Shown here one piece after another: positions 1 through 7,955 of a DNA stretch of 64,000 bases. Under the pieces are notes generated by a model. That model made no database searches. It worked only from the letters and a program-made list of their open reading frames with translations, and had not been told where the DNA came from. How positions within the stretch are numbered: the stretch's first letter is position 1; every line of letters starts with the position of its first letter. Origin of the DNA: Christiangramia crocea (lineage in GTDB: Bacteria > Bacteroidota > Bacteroidia > Flavobacteriales > Flavobacteriaceae); assembly GCF_022410465.1 (NCBI RefSeq), contig NZ_JAJSON010000030.1, positions 1-64,000 of the forward strand. The letters are read 5' to 3'. A program made the translations under genes and the position numbers.

Positions 1-60
1 GCTGGCTAGAGCAGCTGATTTGTAATCAGCAGGTCGTGGGTTCGAGTCCCTCCATCGGCT
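1..60 (+). tRNA. tRNA-Thr (anticodon TGT), 3' part
   Basis: The window opens inside a tRNA. An anticodon stem-loop CTGAT-TTGTAAT-CAG gives anticodon TGT (Thr). The T arm GTGGGTTCGAGTCCC and the acceptor 3' strand CATCGGC follow, with discriminator T at 60. About 14 bases (5' acceptor strand and start of the D arm) lie upstream of the window. CCA is not encoded. Confidence 0.93.
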
Positions 61-69
61 CTTATTGAA

Positions 70-97
70 AGCCTCTCCGCAAGGAGGGGCTTTTTTG
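70..97 (+). terminator. Rho-independent terminator after tRNA-Thr
   Basis: A stem AGCCTCTCC / GGAGGGGCT closes a GCAA loop and is followed by six T. It lies 9 bases after the tRNA end and so probably ends the tRNA transcript. Confidence 0.8.
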
Positions 98-128
98 TTC
101 GATATATTGTCCTGAGCGAAATCGAAGA

Positions 129-146
129 GAGTCCCTCCATCAGCTC
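129..146 (+). repeat. Imperfect second copy of the tRNA-Thr 3' end
   Basis: These 18 bases match positions 44-61 (T arm, acceptor strand and the following C) with one mismatch (CATCAGCTC against CATCGGCTC). The copy lies 85 bases downstream with no tRNA attached. It directly follows CCTGAGCGAAATCGAAG (111-127), which resembles a dispersed repeat I recall from flavobacterial genomes. It could be an old attachment-site scar or the remnant of a lost tandem tRNA. Confidence 0.6.
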
Positions 147-197
147 AAATATTAAAACTTCCAGTTAGATATTAGTCAAACTGGAAAAAAGAGAAGC

Positions 198-1478
198 TTA
201 TAATTCTGCTGAGCTTACTTTATATTCTAATGGCTTTTCTTGAGTTTTCTTTGCTTTATTAATACTTCTGTAGAGCAGTAAACTTAGAGTTAAAGCAATA
301 ATAATTAATCCTGTGAACACATAAAATACAGGGATGTAGCTTCCTGTTCGGGTGTAAAGCTGGGAAACCAATGTGGGACCTATTAATCCACCAAGAGACC
401 AGGTAGTCAGGAGGTATCCGTGAATAGCCCCGAGTTGTTTGGTCCCGAAAAGATCCCCGATAAAGGCAGGAAGATTAGAAAACCCTCCTCCGTAGCAGCT
501 TACTACCAGGAATATCAGGATTTGAAATATAAAAGCACTTGCGATTACCGGAAGGGTAATAAATGCCAGTAACTGTATGATAAAGAAAATGATAAAGACT
601 ACCGGTCGGGATAGATAATCTGACGCTGCCGCCCAGCCCAGCCTTCCTCCTCCATTAAAGACACCCATTAATCCCACCATGGTAGCAGCGGCTCCGGCAG
701 AAAGACCTACGATGTTTTGCGCCATTGGTGAGGCTACGGAAATCATCATAATTCCTGCGCTGGTGTTAATAAGCATCATAAGCCATAACATCCAGAAATG
801 TTTAGTCTTTACTGCTTCAGAGGCAGTGGCCTGTCTTAAATCTTTTTTAATCTTTCTTGATCCATCCTTGACGGCAGCTTTCATTCCTTCCGGCATCCAA
901 CCATTTGGAGGTGGGACAATATAAGACGCTCCAAGCATCATCATTATAAAATAGGAGATTCCCAGTATATAAAAGGTTGAACTTATTCCTATAGATTCAA
1001 TCAAACTTGCCGCTACCGGAGCGGTGATCAGGGCACCCGTTCCAAAACCAAGAACGGCCATTCCTGTAGCCAGGCCTCTTTTATCAGGAAACCATTTTAC
1101 AAGGGTTGAAACCGGTGAAATGTAACCTATTCCCAGCCCGAGACCACTTAAAACACCATAGGAAAGGAGAAAAAGTGGAAGGGAGTCCAGGGAAATAGCA
1201 AAGCCCGAACCGGCTTGTCCCAAACTAAATAATATTGCAGCCAGTATAGCAGATTTTCTGGGGCCACTCCTTTCGACGAATTTACCAAAAAGTGCTGCAG
1301 AACCACCTCCCAAAACCATCATAATAGTAAAAGCAGTAGTTACCGAAGCGACAGACCATCCTTTAGTTTCAACCAGGGGCTGAATATAAACACTGTAGGC
1401 ATAAGCTGCTCCAATAGAAATGTGAATGGCTATAGCTGATGCGGCAATCAGCCATCGGTTTTTATTTACTGAATTCAT
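198..1478 (-). CDS. MFS transporter, oxalate/formate antiporter (OFA) family
   Basis: A 426-residue inner-membrane protein with about 12 hydrophobic segments, the usual MFS size. The N-terminus (RWLIAAS...HISIGAAYAYSV) is the typical OFA-family opening, in which the first helix carries a His-Ile-Ser-Ile-Gly stretch. A charged central loop (about residues 190-220) separates the two six-helix halves. OFA members exchange small carboxylates such as oxalate/formate or take up lactate, pyruvate or malonate. The substrate cannot be read from the sequence. The gene stands alone between the tRNA region and a DUF4369 lipoprotein gene on the same strand, with a terminator between. ATG start at 1478. 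Confidence 0.82.
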   Translation of the reverse strand: MNSVNKNRWLIAASAIAIHISIGAAYAYSVYIQPLVETKGWSVASVTTAFTIMMVLGGGSAALFGKFVERSGPRKSAILAAILFSLGQAGSGFAISLDSLPLFLLSYGVLSGLGLGIGYISPVSTLVKWFPDKRGLATGMAVLGFGTGALITAPVAASLIESIGISSTFYILGISYFIMMMLGASYIVPPPNGWMPEGMKAAVKDGSRKIKKDLRQATASEAVKTKHFWMLWLMMLINTSAGIMMISVASPMAQNIVGLSAGAAATMVGLMGVFNGGGRLGWAAASDYLSRPVVFIIFFIIQLLAFITLPVIASAFIFQILIFLVVSCYGGGFSNLPAFIGDLFGTKQLGAIHGYLLTTWSLGGLIGPTLVSQLYTRTGSYIPVFYVFTGLIIIALTLSLLLYRSINKAKKTQEKPLEYKVSSAEL

Positions 1479-1585
1479 TAATTATGGTTTTATAATAAAT
1501 TTTGTTTATTTTTTATAGAAATTAACAAGTATAGGGCTTTATTTACAGAAATTTAAACTGATAGATAATTCTTATTGAAACTATA

Positions 1586-1620
1586 TAATAAAAAAGCCCG
1601 AATATATTATATTTCGGGCC
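1586..1620 (-). terminator. Terminator after the DUF4369 lipoprotein gene
   Basis: Read on the minus strand, the stem GCCCGAA...TTCGGGC (plus positions 1596-1602 and 1613-1619) is followed by a run of T. It lies about 30 bases past the stop of the gene at 1651. Confidence 0.75.
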
Positions 1621-1650
1621 TCCCTTTTTCCTAGAAATTTTATTTATTTT

Positions 1651-2403
1651 CTATAAATTCTCCGTTTCTTCTGAATTTTCTTTGATCTCTTCCAGAGCCT
1701 TTTCTTCCTTTCTTCTTTTCTCAAGAAAATCCTTCAAATCTTCTCCGTATTTGGACTTTTTTACTTTCTTATTTAAGGAATTATAAATGGTATCCAGGTA
1801 CTTGATGTTAGCGTCAAATACTTCTGAAAGCGCCAGGTATGGGGCGATTTCCAGATCCTTATTGTTAATGGCAAAATTCACCGTGTAAAGATACTTTCGC
1901 CTAAGCAGTTGGTCGTACTTCTTGTCAATCTCCATCAGTTTCTCTTCATCTTCAGCTTTTTCGGCTTCAAAACTTTCCTTGATAAGATCCAGATTCTGAT
2001 TGTTGAACCTGCTCATCATCTTGCGGAATTCCACAAGTTTTTCCTGGTTTGCAGAACCAATTATTTTGGCATCGGTTTCAAATTTTTCCAGACTTGTATT
2101 TATGGTAACTTCACCTTTATCAGCAAAGAAATCTATCCGATCATCAAAACGGTTATTATCAACTTTTTCAAGATACAAAAACATCATCTGCGGACTTTCA
2201 ATATAAGCCTCGAGGCTAAAAGTGGGGTCACCATCAACTTCCATTGAATCCAGGTTTACCATAATGGTATCCTCGATCTTTTGAAGGTATAAAGTTCCTT
2301 TCTTAAGGCCTTTTACTTTACCGCTAACAATAAGGTTGCTTTCTTTTTCCGAACAGCTAGTTATGCTGATCAAAACCACTAAAAGAAGAGCTAATTTTTT
2401 CAT
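1651..2403 (-). CDS. DUF4369-type lipoprotein
   Basis: A 250-residue lipoprotein. The signal MKKLALLLVVLISITSC ends in a lipobox with Cys17. Residues 24-120 look like DUF4369 (VSGKVKGLKKGTLYLQKIED, then a beta-rich segment), the domain usually found in front of a thioredoxin fold in Bacteroidota TlpA/ResA-like proteins. Here no thioredoxin domain or CxxC follows. The C-terminal half is a highly charged, helical, coiled-coil-like region ending in a Glu/Lys-rich tail. It probably sits in the envelope; its function is unknown. It lies 53 bases after the DUF819 gene on the same strand and may share its transcript. Confidence 0.72.
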   Translation of the reverse strand: MKKLALLLVVLISITSCSEKESNLIVSGKVKGLKKGTLYLQKIEDTIMVNLDSMEVDGDPTFSLEAYIESPQMMFLYLEKVDNNRFDDRIDFFADKGEVTINTSLEKFETDAKIIGSANQEKLVEFRKMMSRFNNQNLDLIKESFEAEKAEDEEKLMEIDKKYDQLLRRKYLYTVNFAINNKDLEIAPYLALSEVFDANIKYLDTIYNSLNKKVKKSKYGEDLKDFLEKRRKEEKALEEIKENSEETENL

Positions 2404-2456
2404 TTTTGAATTCAGATTTTTAGGAGCGCAAATATCTTATATTTTTCGGTTTAATA

Positions 2457-3722
2457 CTAACTGCCGGCAGCGATTTGCATCAAAATTGTACATAGTATTG
2501 CTCCATAGGTTCCTACTACATAACCAAACACTGCAAGTAGTACGCCAACCGTTGCTAAGGATGGGTGAAAAGCTGCCGCAACGACCGGGGCAGAGGCAGC
2601 ACCTCCAACATTGGCCTGGCTTCCTACAGCAAGGAAGAAGTATGGCGCCTTAATAAGTTTTGCGGTAAGTAATAATACGATAACGTGGATAAGTATCCAG
2701 ATTAATCCAATGCCTATTAGTCCGGGATTGTCGAAGATTGTAGTGAGATCCATTTTCATTCCAATGGTGGCTACAAGAATGTAAATGAAGATGCTTCCTA
2801 TTTTACTGGCTCCGGCTCCCTCGTAGGTTTTAAATTTGGTAAACGAAAGGAAAATTCCAATTGCTGTTGCAATCGTGATCATCCAGAAGAATTCTGAAGA
2901 GAATGAAGATAAAGCACTTTTAGTGTCACTGAATACTTCAAAACTGCTTAAAAGCAAGGCTGAAATATTTTCTGCCCCCCAATGGGCAATTCCCACAGCG
3001 CCAAATGCCAGGGCCAAAAGGATCATAAAGTCTGGCAGGCTTGGAATTCGGGCAACACTTTCAGCATAATGACTAACCTTTTCTTTTAGCTCATGAATGG
3101 CAGAATTATCTGCTTTCATCCAGTTATCAATAGAATCATTTTTACCTATGCCCATTAAAATGATCGCCATCCAAAGATTGGCCACCACAATGTCTACCAG
3201 TACCATTCCACCGTAAAGATCGGGATTATATTCATAAATCTCCAGCATGGCTGCCTGGTTGGCACCACCACCAATCCAGCTTCCTGCGATCGTGGATAGA
3301 CCTCTCCAGATCGCATCGGGTCCAACACCACCCAATGCTTCGGGATAAATAACCGACATTATCAGGATAGCGATGGGGCCACCAAAGATGATTCCAATAG
3401 TTCCCGCAAAGAACATGATCAGTGCTTTCGGGCCAAGATTAAAAATGGCCTTCAGGTCTATACTTAATGTCATCAGGACAAGAGCTGCAGGCAACAGGTA
3501 TCGGCTCGCAACAAAATAGAGCTGAGAAGTTTCATCATCTATCCAGCCCAGGGAATTAAAAATAGCCGGAATCATATAACACATTAAAAGGGCCGGAACT
3601 ACCGAATAGAATTTTTTCCAGAATCCCCCTTTCTGTGCAGAGGTGTAAAAAACAAAGCCAAGGGCAAACATCAGTAAACCAAATACGATAGCATCGTTGG
3701 TGAACAGGGTTGTATTTTCCAT
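2457..3722 (-). CDS. DUF819 family integral membrane protein (YjcL-like)
   Basis: A 421-residue polytopic membrane protein with around ten or more hydrophobic segments. It has the small-residue motifs of DUF819, for example IAGSWIGGGANQAAM (about residues 141-155) and AVGSQANVGGAASAPV near the C-terminus. The two GG(A)N-type motifs in the two halves suggest an inverted-repeat transporter fold. No substrate has been firmly assigned to the family. The gene follows the HAD phosphatase gene after 67 bases and precedes the DUF4369 lipoprotein gene. Confidence 0.75.
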   Translation of the reverse strand: MENTTLFTNDAIVFGLLMFALGFVFYTSAQKGGFWKKFYSVVPALLMCYMIPAIFNSLGWIDDETSQLYFVASRYLLPAALVLMTLSIDLKAIFNLGPKALIMFFAGTIGIIFGGPIAILIMSVIYPEALGGVGPDAIWRGLSTIAGSWIGGGANQAAMLEIYEYNPDLYGGMVLVDIVVANLWMAIILMGIGKNDSIDNWMKADNSAIHELKEKVSHYAESVARIPSLPDFMILLALAFGAVGIAHWGAENISALLLSSFEVFSDTKSALSSFSSEFFWMITIATAIGIFLSFTKFKTYEGAGASKIGSIFIYILVATIGMKMDLTTIFDNPGLIGIGLIWILIHVIVLLLTAKLIKAPYFFLAVGSQANVGGAASAPVVAAAFHPSLATVGVLLAVFGYVVGTYGAILCTILMQIAAGS

Positions 3723-3789
3723 ATAATTCAGACTAGTTGGCCGGCAAAATACAATTTTTATTGAATTTGGCTATAGGAAGATTATTTTC

Positions 3790-4596
3790 TTAGATCTTTA
3801 AAATTTCGGTAATGCTTTTGGCTACTCCGTCTTCTTTTCCGGGAGTGGTCACCACATGTGCTATTTCCAGAACTTCAGGCTTGGCATTTCCCACGGCAAT
3901 TCCCATTCCCACCCCTTTCAGCATCTCAATATCATTATAGTTATCCCCAAAGGCCATGCTCTGGGAAAGCGGAAGTTTGAAATGATTCTCTAAAAGATGT
4001 TCAATCGCGGTGAGTTTTGAAATGGACCTTGGCGCAATTTCAAGGTAGGAAGGCTTAGAGCGATAAAGGTGAAGTTCGTTGGGGAAATTATCCTGAAGAA
4101 AATCTCTTATAGCATCAATTTCTTCTTCCTTACCCATGGCCATTATCTTATGAGCTCCCTTGTCTTCTTGCTGCCATTTACTTATCACCTTGGCATTGCT
4201 TTTAATTTCAGGTTGCACCTTGGTATTGTTTATTTCTCTCTGAGTCCAGAAATCATTTCTGGGAACGTACCATTCGTCATTATGGAAAAGGCTCAGGTGT
4301 ACCTCAAGTTCCTGGTTAAAGCCATGTAATTCCTGCAAAATATGGATTGGTATCTCGGTAGAGCTTACGGGTTCGTCATCTACGAGAATGAGTCCGCCAT
4401 TATAGCTGATGAGCGGGAGGTGGGCAATGTCCATTTTATTCTGGAGGTGCCGCATGGCAGCGGGCATTCTTGAGGAGATAAGAATAAATGGTATTTCGCC
4501 GTTTAATTTTTTTACGGTGTCTATGGTAAACTCTGAAAGATCTCTCTCGGCATTTAGTAAGGTACCGTCTATATCTGAAAAAATGATCTTAAACAT
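3790..4596 (-). CDS. Cof-type HAD-IIB phosphatase
   Basis: A 268-residue soluble enzyme of the Cof/HAD-IIB class, which hydrolyses phosphorylated small molecules such as sugar phosphates. Motif I is DIDGT (D8, D10), motif II is LISSRM (about 39-44), the C2 cap lies between, and motif IV GDNYND lies near residue 218. Its ATG overlaps the stop of the upstream RHH gene (TAATG), so translation is coupled and it belongs to the SPFH operon. Physiological substrate unknown. Confidence 0.85.
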   Translation of the reverse strand: MFKIIFSDIDGTLLNAERDLSEFTIDTVKKLNGEIPFILISSRMPAAMRHLQNKMDIAHLPLISYNGGLILVDDEPVSSTEIPIHILQELHGFNQELEVHLSLFHNDEWYVPRNDFWTQREINNTKVQPEIKSNAKVISKWQQEDKGAHKIMAMGKEEEIDAIRDFLQDNFPNELHLYRSKPSYLEIAPRSISKLTAIEHLLENHFKLPLSQSMAFGDNYNDIEMLKGVGMGIAVGNAKPEVLEIAHVVTTPGKEDGVAKSITEILKI

Positions 4597-4766
4597 TATT
4601 CGTCTTGGTTTTTTGATTTAGGGTGTCTTTTGGCTTCTTTTAAACTTTTGTTCAGCATCCACTCAATTTGTCCATTGGTACTCCTGAATTCATCAGCAGC
4701 CCATTTCTCAATGGCTTTGAGCATGTCTTCGTCGACTCTTAAGGCGAATGCTTTCTTTTGGCCCAT
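4596..4766 (-). CDS. Small Arc-like ribbon-helix-helix DNA-binding protein
   Basis: A 56-residue ORF. It reads MGQKKAFALRVDEDMLKAIE, then KWAADEFRSTNGQIEWMLNK and a Lys-rich tail. The pattern (beta strand KAFALRV, helix DEDMLKAIEKWAADEF, turn RSTNGQ, helix IEWMLNKSLKEA) is that of Arc/MetJ-type RHH repressors. The ATG at 4766 lies 3 bases after the hydrolase stop, and its stop overlaps the HAD start by one base, so it is firmly inside the operon. RHH proteins bind DNA as dimers at short tandem or inverted sites. The tandem TGATAT boxes upstream of the SPFH gene are an obvious candidate target (inference). Confidence 0.85.
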   Translation of the reverse strand: MGQKKAFALRVDEDMLKAIEKWAADEFRSTNGQIEWMLNKSLKEAKRHPKSKNQDE

Positions 4767-4769
4767 AAT

Positions 4770-5708
4770 TTATTCAAGTTCTTTGACAAATTCAGTTATC
4801 ACCGGGATCAGATCCGGGTGTAATGGCTGGTTAGGTTCATTGTATGACTTGGTATTTACTAGTCTATCCTTGCTTTCGATTTTTCGAAAGATATGGTTCA
4901 TGTTCTCGATAATAACAAGCTGAGCATCGTCACTGGCATTTTTCAGAAATTCAGCCTCTTTTGTTTCCACCTGGATATCTTCTGATCCATTGATTATTAG
5001 TACTGGAATATCAAGTTTAGCGATTTCTTCGGCCGGATTGTACTTCATCCAGCTATGCATGAAAGGCTGAATGGAAGGTTTGAACATCGATTCCAGCATC
5101 GGACTGTAAGTGGTTGTCTGTCCGGTTTCCCTTATTTCATTAAAGGCGGTTCGGGCATTTTCAGCCAGAGGTGGTGCCATTTTATGAACCTGTTCTACAA
5201 TGATATTATCTATAGGCTGTCCGGCACCGGCAAGGGAGATAAATCCGTCAGCCATCTCTTGGGAAGCAAGTATACCCACGAGGGAGCCCTGACTGTGTCC
5301 CGCAAGAATGAGATTGTCAAACTTATCTTTTTCCTCAAAGTATTTCAGGATATCCTTTACGTCAAGCACGAAATCATCAAACCTTAAATCTTTCTCCTTT
5401 ATTTTGAGTTCATCCATTTTGAAAATTCGTTTGTCAAACCGAAAAGACGCGATCCCGTTTTCAGCAAGCTGATAAGCGATCTTTCTCATTCCGTCATTCT
5501 TCATCATCGGCTGATTCCCATTTCTGTCAGTGGGGCCGGAACCTTGAATAAAGATGACAAGGCTTTCAGCTTCTTTCGAAACTGGAGTGGTAAGTGTACC
5601 TTCAATGGCCTGACTAATTTTCAGGTCTTCCTCAGCATATTTTAATTCCTGTGCAATAGATGACTGAAAAAAGATCAGCAGCAATCCAGCGACAAAATAA
5701 TTCTTCAT
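4770..5708 (-). CDS. Secreted alpha/beta hydrolase
   Basis: A 312-residue serine hydrolase with a signal peptide (MKNYFVAGLLLIFFQSSIAQ, cleavage near residue 19-20). The oxyanion strand FIQGSGPTDRNGNQ is followed by the nucleophile motif GHSQGS (Ser139). The acid is probably Asp244 (NGSED) and the base His272 (NMNHIF). This resembles the periplasmic esterase/peptidase-like hydrolases with the GSGPxDR motif. Substrate unknown. Its ATG overlaps the preceding stop by four bases (ATGA). Confidence 0.85.
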   Translation of the reverse strand: MKNYFVAGLLLIFFQSSIAQELKYAEEDLKISQAIEGTLTTPVSKEAESLVIFIQGSGPTDRNGNQPMMKNDGMRKIAYQLAENGIASFRFDKRIFKMDELKIKEKDLRFDDFVLDVKDILKYFEEKDKFDNLILAGHSQGSLVGILASQEMADGFISLAGAGQPIDNIIVEQVHKMAPPLAENARTAFNEIRETGQTTTYSPMLESMFKPSIQPFMHSWMKYNPAEEIAKLDIPVLIINGSEDIQVETKEAEFLKNASDDAQLVIIENMNHIFRKIESKDRLVNTKSYNEPNQPLHPDLIPVITEFVKELE

Positions 5709-6187
5709 TTTAATTTATTTTTTTCCTGATAACGTTTAATTACCCGTTGGGCTTCCTTCGGTTTATTAGTTCCTATCAGAAACCTTTTATCATCTTTTGT
5801 TATTATCTGGATCCCTATATTTCCTGATACGTTAAAAGCTTTAGGATTATTGAAACCTTTTATTCCCCAGCCTCCATATTCTCTAATAGGAGAATATTTT
5901 CGAACATAGCATTTACTAATATCGTTCCATTTAAATGATTTTTTAAAAATTCCGAAAGGTTCAAAACTTGTTCTTATTCCGGAATTATCTATCCTGGTAT
6001 GCAGCCGGATAATCCAGAACATTGTAATGATAAAAAGGACTGCGATATATCCCAGGTATTTGAGGTTTTCAGTTTGAAAACCGGTGAAACCAATGAAAAA
6101 TGACAGACCTGTTACAACCAGGATTCCGCTTAGGATGAGGACTAACCACCATTGTCTGAATGCCTGCTTTTCTTCAAAAATTCGCAT
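5705..6187 (-). CDS. Small two-helix membrane protein with PH-like C-terminal part
   Basis: 160 residues from the ATG at 6187. A longer reading begins upstream inside the SPFH gene, but MRIFEEK with a 2-base gap after the SPFH stop is the natural start. Two hydrophobic helices (about 13-34 and 43-61) are followed by a soluble beta-rich part (HTRIDNSGIRTSFEPFG, FKWNDISKCYVRKY, IGIQIITKDDKRFLIGT) and a terminal helix. The layout resembles bacterial PH/bPH-like membrane proteins. No catalytic residues are evident. Its position next to an SPFH protein suggests a membrane-microdomain partner (inference). Confidence 0.7.
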   Translation of the reverse strand: MRIFEEKQAFRQWWLVLILSGILVVTGLSFFIGFTGFQTENLKYLGYIAVLFIITMFWIIRLHTRIDNSGIRTSFEPFGIFKKSFKWNDISKCYVRKYSPIREYGGWGIKGFNNPKAFNVSGNIGIQIITKDDKRFLIGTNKPKEAQRVIKRYQEKNKLK

Positions 6188-6189
6188 TT

Positions 6190-7050
6190 TTAATGGTTTA
6201 AGGTTCCCGCATTCACCACTGGTGTAGCATCCCTGTCTCCACAAAGTACTACCATTAGATTGCTTACCATTGCAGCTCTGCTTTCCGCATCCAGGTCAAC
6301 AACTTCTTTTCTGCTTAATTCATTAAGGGCCATTTCTACCATGCTTACTGCACCTTCCACTATTTTATGTCTGGCTGCCACTATTGCTGTTGCCTGCTGC
6401 CTTTTAAGCATTGCACTGGCAATTTCGTTGGCATACGCGAGATAGCCAATTCTGGCTTCCAGGACTTCAATCCCTGCTATATTCAGCCTTTCTTCAAGTT
6501 CCTTTTCAAGTGCTTCGCTTACTTCATTTACACTTGACCTTAGGGTGATATCCTCGTCCAGACCTTCATCTGCAAAATTATCATAAGGATAAAGACTTGC
6601 AAGCTTCCTTACGGCGGCATCGGTTTGTACCACCACAAAATTTTCAAAATGATCGACATCAAATGATGCCTTAAAAGTATCCATAACACGCCAGACAAGA
6701 ATAGTACTGATCATTACCGGATTCCCTAGTTTGTCATTAACCTTTAATCTTTCGCTGTCAAAATTGCGTGCTCTTAATGAGATTTTCTTTTTGGTGTAAA
6801 AGGGATTTACCCAGAAAAGTCCGTTTTCTTTTACCGTTCCCTTGTAATCTCCAAATAGAAGTAAAACGCGTGATTCGTTGGGATTTACAAGGATGAGGCC
6901 AAAGAGTATAATTATGGCAAGAACAGTAATGAGCACCCAGAGAGGATTACCCGTAGTGGCGACGGCTATGATACTTCCTATAAAAAATATAAGGAAAAGG
7001 AAGAGCATTAAATAGCCGTTAGAGGCTTTAATAGTTTTTTCATGTGTCAT
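6190..7050 (-). CDS. SPFH/Band 7 domain protein (stomatin/prohibitin-like)
   Basis: A 286-residue membrane scaffold protein. Two adjacent hydrophobic stretches (about 12-31 and 34-54) precede the SPFH domain, which opens with NPNESRVLLLFGDYKGTVKE. A helical coiled region (EVSEALEKELEERLNIAGIE) and the typical tail IGYLAYANEIASAMLKRQQA follow. SPFH proteins oligomerise into membrane rings or rafts and organise partner proteases and transporters. It is the first gene of the minus-strand operon reaching at least to 3790, and the tandem TGATAT boxes lie just upstream. Confidence 0.88.
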   Translation of the reverse strand: MTHEKTIKASNGYLMLFLFLIFFIGSIIAVATTGNPLWVLITVLAIIILFGLILVNPNESRVLLLFGDYKGTVKENGLFWVNPFYTKKKISLRARNFDSERLKVNDKLGNPVMISTILVWRVMDTFKASFDVDHFENFVVVQTDAAVRKLASLYPYDNFADEGLDEDITLRSSVNEVSEALEKELEERLNIAGIEVLEARIGYLAYANEIASAMLKRQQATAIVAARHKIVEGAVSMVEMALNELSRKEVVDLDAESRAAMVSNLMVVLCGDRDATPVVNAGTLNH

Positions 7051-7065
7051 GATGGAAATAGTGTT

Positions 7066-7104
7066 TGATATTAAAATGATATCATAAATATATGATATTA
7101 AAAT
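7066..7104 (-). promoter_or_regulatory. Tandem TGATAT operator-like repeats upstream of the SPFH operon
   Basis: TGATATTAAAAT occurs exactly twice (7066-7077 and 7093-7104), starts 27 bases apart. Between them lies the perfect palindrome ATGATATCAT (7076-7085), giving three TGATAT boxes in one orientation. Read toward the SPFH gene, a -7-like TATATTTA falls between the boxes, so a bound protein could block the promoter. The likely regulator is the RHH protein encoded in the operon (inference). Confidence 0.5.
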
Positions 7105-7147
7105 TTAATAAACTTAAGTCTTAACATTAAATTTTTCTGAGCATCTT

Positions 7148-7155
7148 TATATTTG
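7148..7155 (+). promoter_or_regulatory. Bacteroidota -7 box (TATATTTG) of the nuclease gene
   Basis: An exact match to the TAnnTTTG consensus, ending 17 bases before the nuclease ATG. No clear -33 TTTG is visible. Confidence 0.4.
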
Positions 7156-7172
7156 CCGAAAACTTGGAGAAA

Positions 7173-7955
7173 ATGAGGAAATATTTATTTGTTCTGCTTT
7201 TTATAGCGTCTGTATTATCTGGTTTTGCTGCAGATGCCGAGTGGGGAAAAACGGGACACCGTGCTACGGCCGAAATTGCTGAAAAACATCTGACTAAAAA
7301 AGCCAGGAAGGCTATTGACGAAATTCTGAATGGATATGGTCTTGCTTTTGTGGCTAATTATGCCGATGATATCAAAAGTGATCCCGAATACAGGAGGTAT
7401 GGGCCCTGGCACTATGTAAATATTCATCCGGAATCTGAAAAATATGTTGTGGAGGAGGCAAGTGAAGGGGGTGATCTTGTGCAGGCCATTAGAAAATGTA
7501 AGGCAGTACTTCTTGATGAAAATGCCTCAAGGGCTGAAAAGCAGTTCCATTTAAAGATGCTGGTTCATTTTGTGGGAGACCTTCATCAGCCATTTCATGT
7601 AGGGCATGCGTCTGACAAAGGTGGGAACGATATCCAGGTGAGGTGGTTCAATGAAGGTTCTAACATACACCGTGTTTGGGACAGTGATATGATAGATTTT
7701 TATCAGATGAGCTATACCGAGTTAGCAATTAATACCAAAGATCTTTCTAAAGATCAGATAAAGTCGTTACAGAACGGGAAGCTTCTGGATTGGGTGTATG
7801 AGTCGAGGGAAATGGCTGAAAAACTTTATGCAGGAGTAAATAGCGGGGATAAATTAGGATATAGCTATATGTATCATCATATGCCCACGGTTTTAGCCCA
7901 GTTACAAAAAGGGGGGCTGCGCTTGGCAAAAATTCTTAACGAGATATATTCTTAG
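7173..7955 (+). CDS. S1/P1-type zinc nuclease, secreted
   Basis: 260 residues from ATG 7173. An in-frame TTG at 7164 would add only three residues before the signal peptide. After the signal peptide (MRKYLFVLLFIASVLSGFA) comes EWGKTGHRATAEIA, whose Trp and His supply zinc ligands in P1 nuclease. Other conserved motifs follow: NYADDIKSD, WHYVNIHP, the core HFVGDLHQPFHVG, GGNDIQV and NIHRVWDSDMI. The full ligand set of the trinuclear zinc site appears present. The family cleaves single-stranded RNA/DNA and 3' nucleotides, here probably periplasmic or secreted for nucleotide scavenging. Its 3' end overlaps the convergent AlkB-like gene by 4 bases. Confidence 0.9.
   Translation: MRKYLFVLLFIASVLSGFAADAEWGKTGHRATAEIAEKHLTKKARKAIDEILNGYGLAFVANYADDIKSDPEYRRYGPWHYVNIHPESEKYVVEEASEGGDLVQAIRKCKAVLLDENASRAEKQFHLKMLVHFVGDLHQPFHVGHASDKGGNDIQVRWFNEGSNIHRVWDSDMIDFYQMSYTELAINTKDLSKDQIKSLQNGKLLDWVYESREMAEKLYAGVNSGDKLGYSYMYHHMPTVLAQLQKGGLRLAKILNEIYS

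Noticed and set aside
1-198. Integrated mobile element at the tRNA-Thr gene
   Set aside because: The two tail copies are only 85 bases apart and no integrase or mobility gene is present in the window.
679-924. Plus-strand ORF inside the MFS transporter gene
   Set aside because: Shadow of the minus-strand gene; no start signal and no family resemblance.
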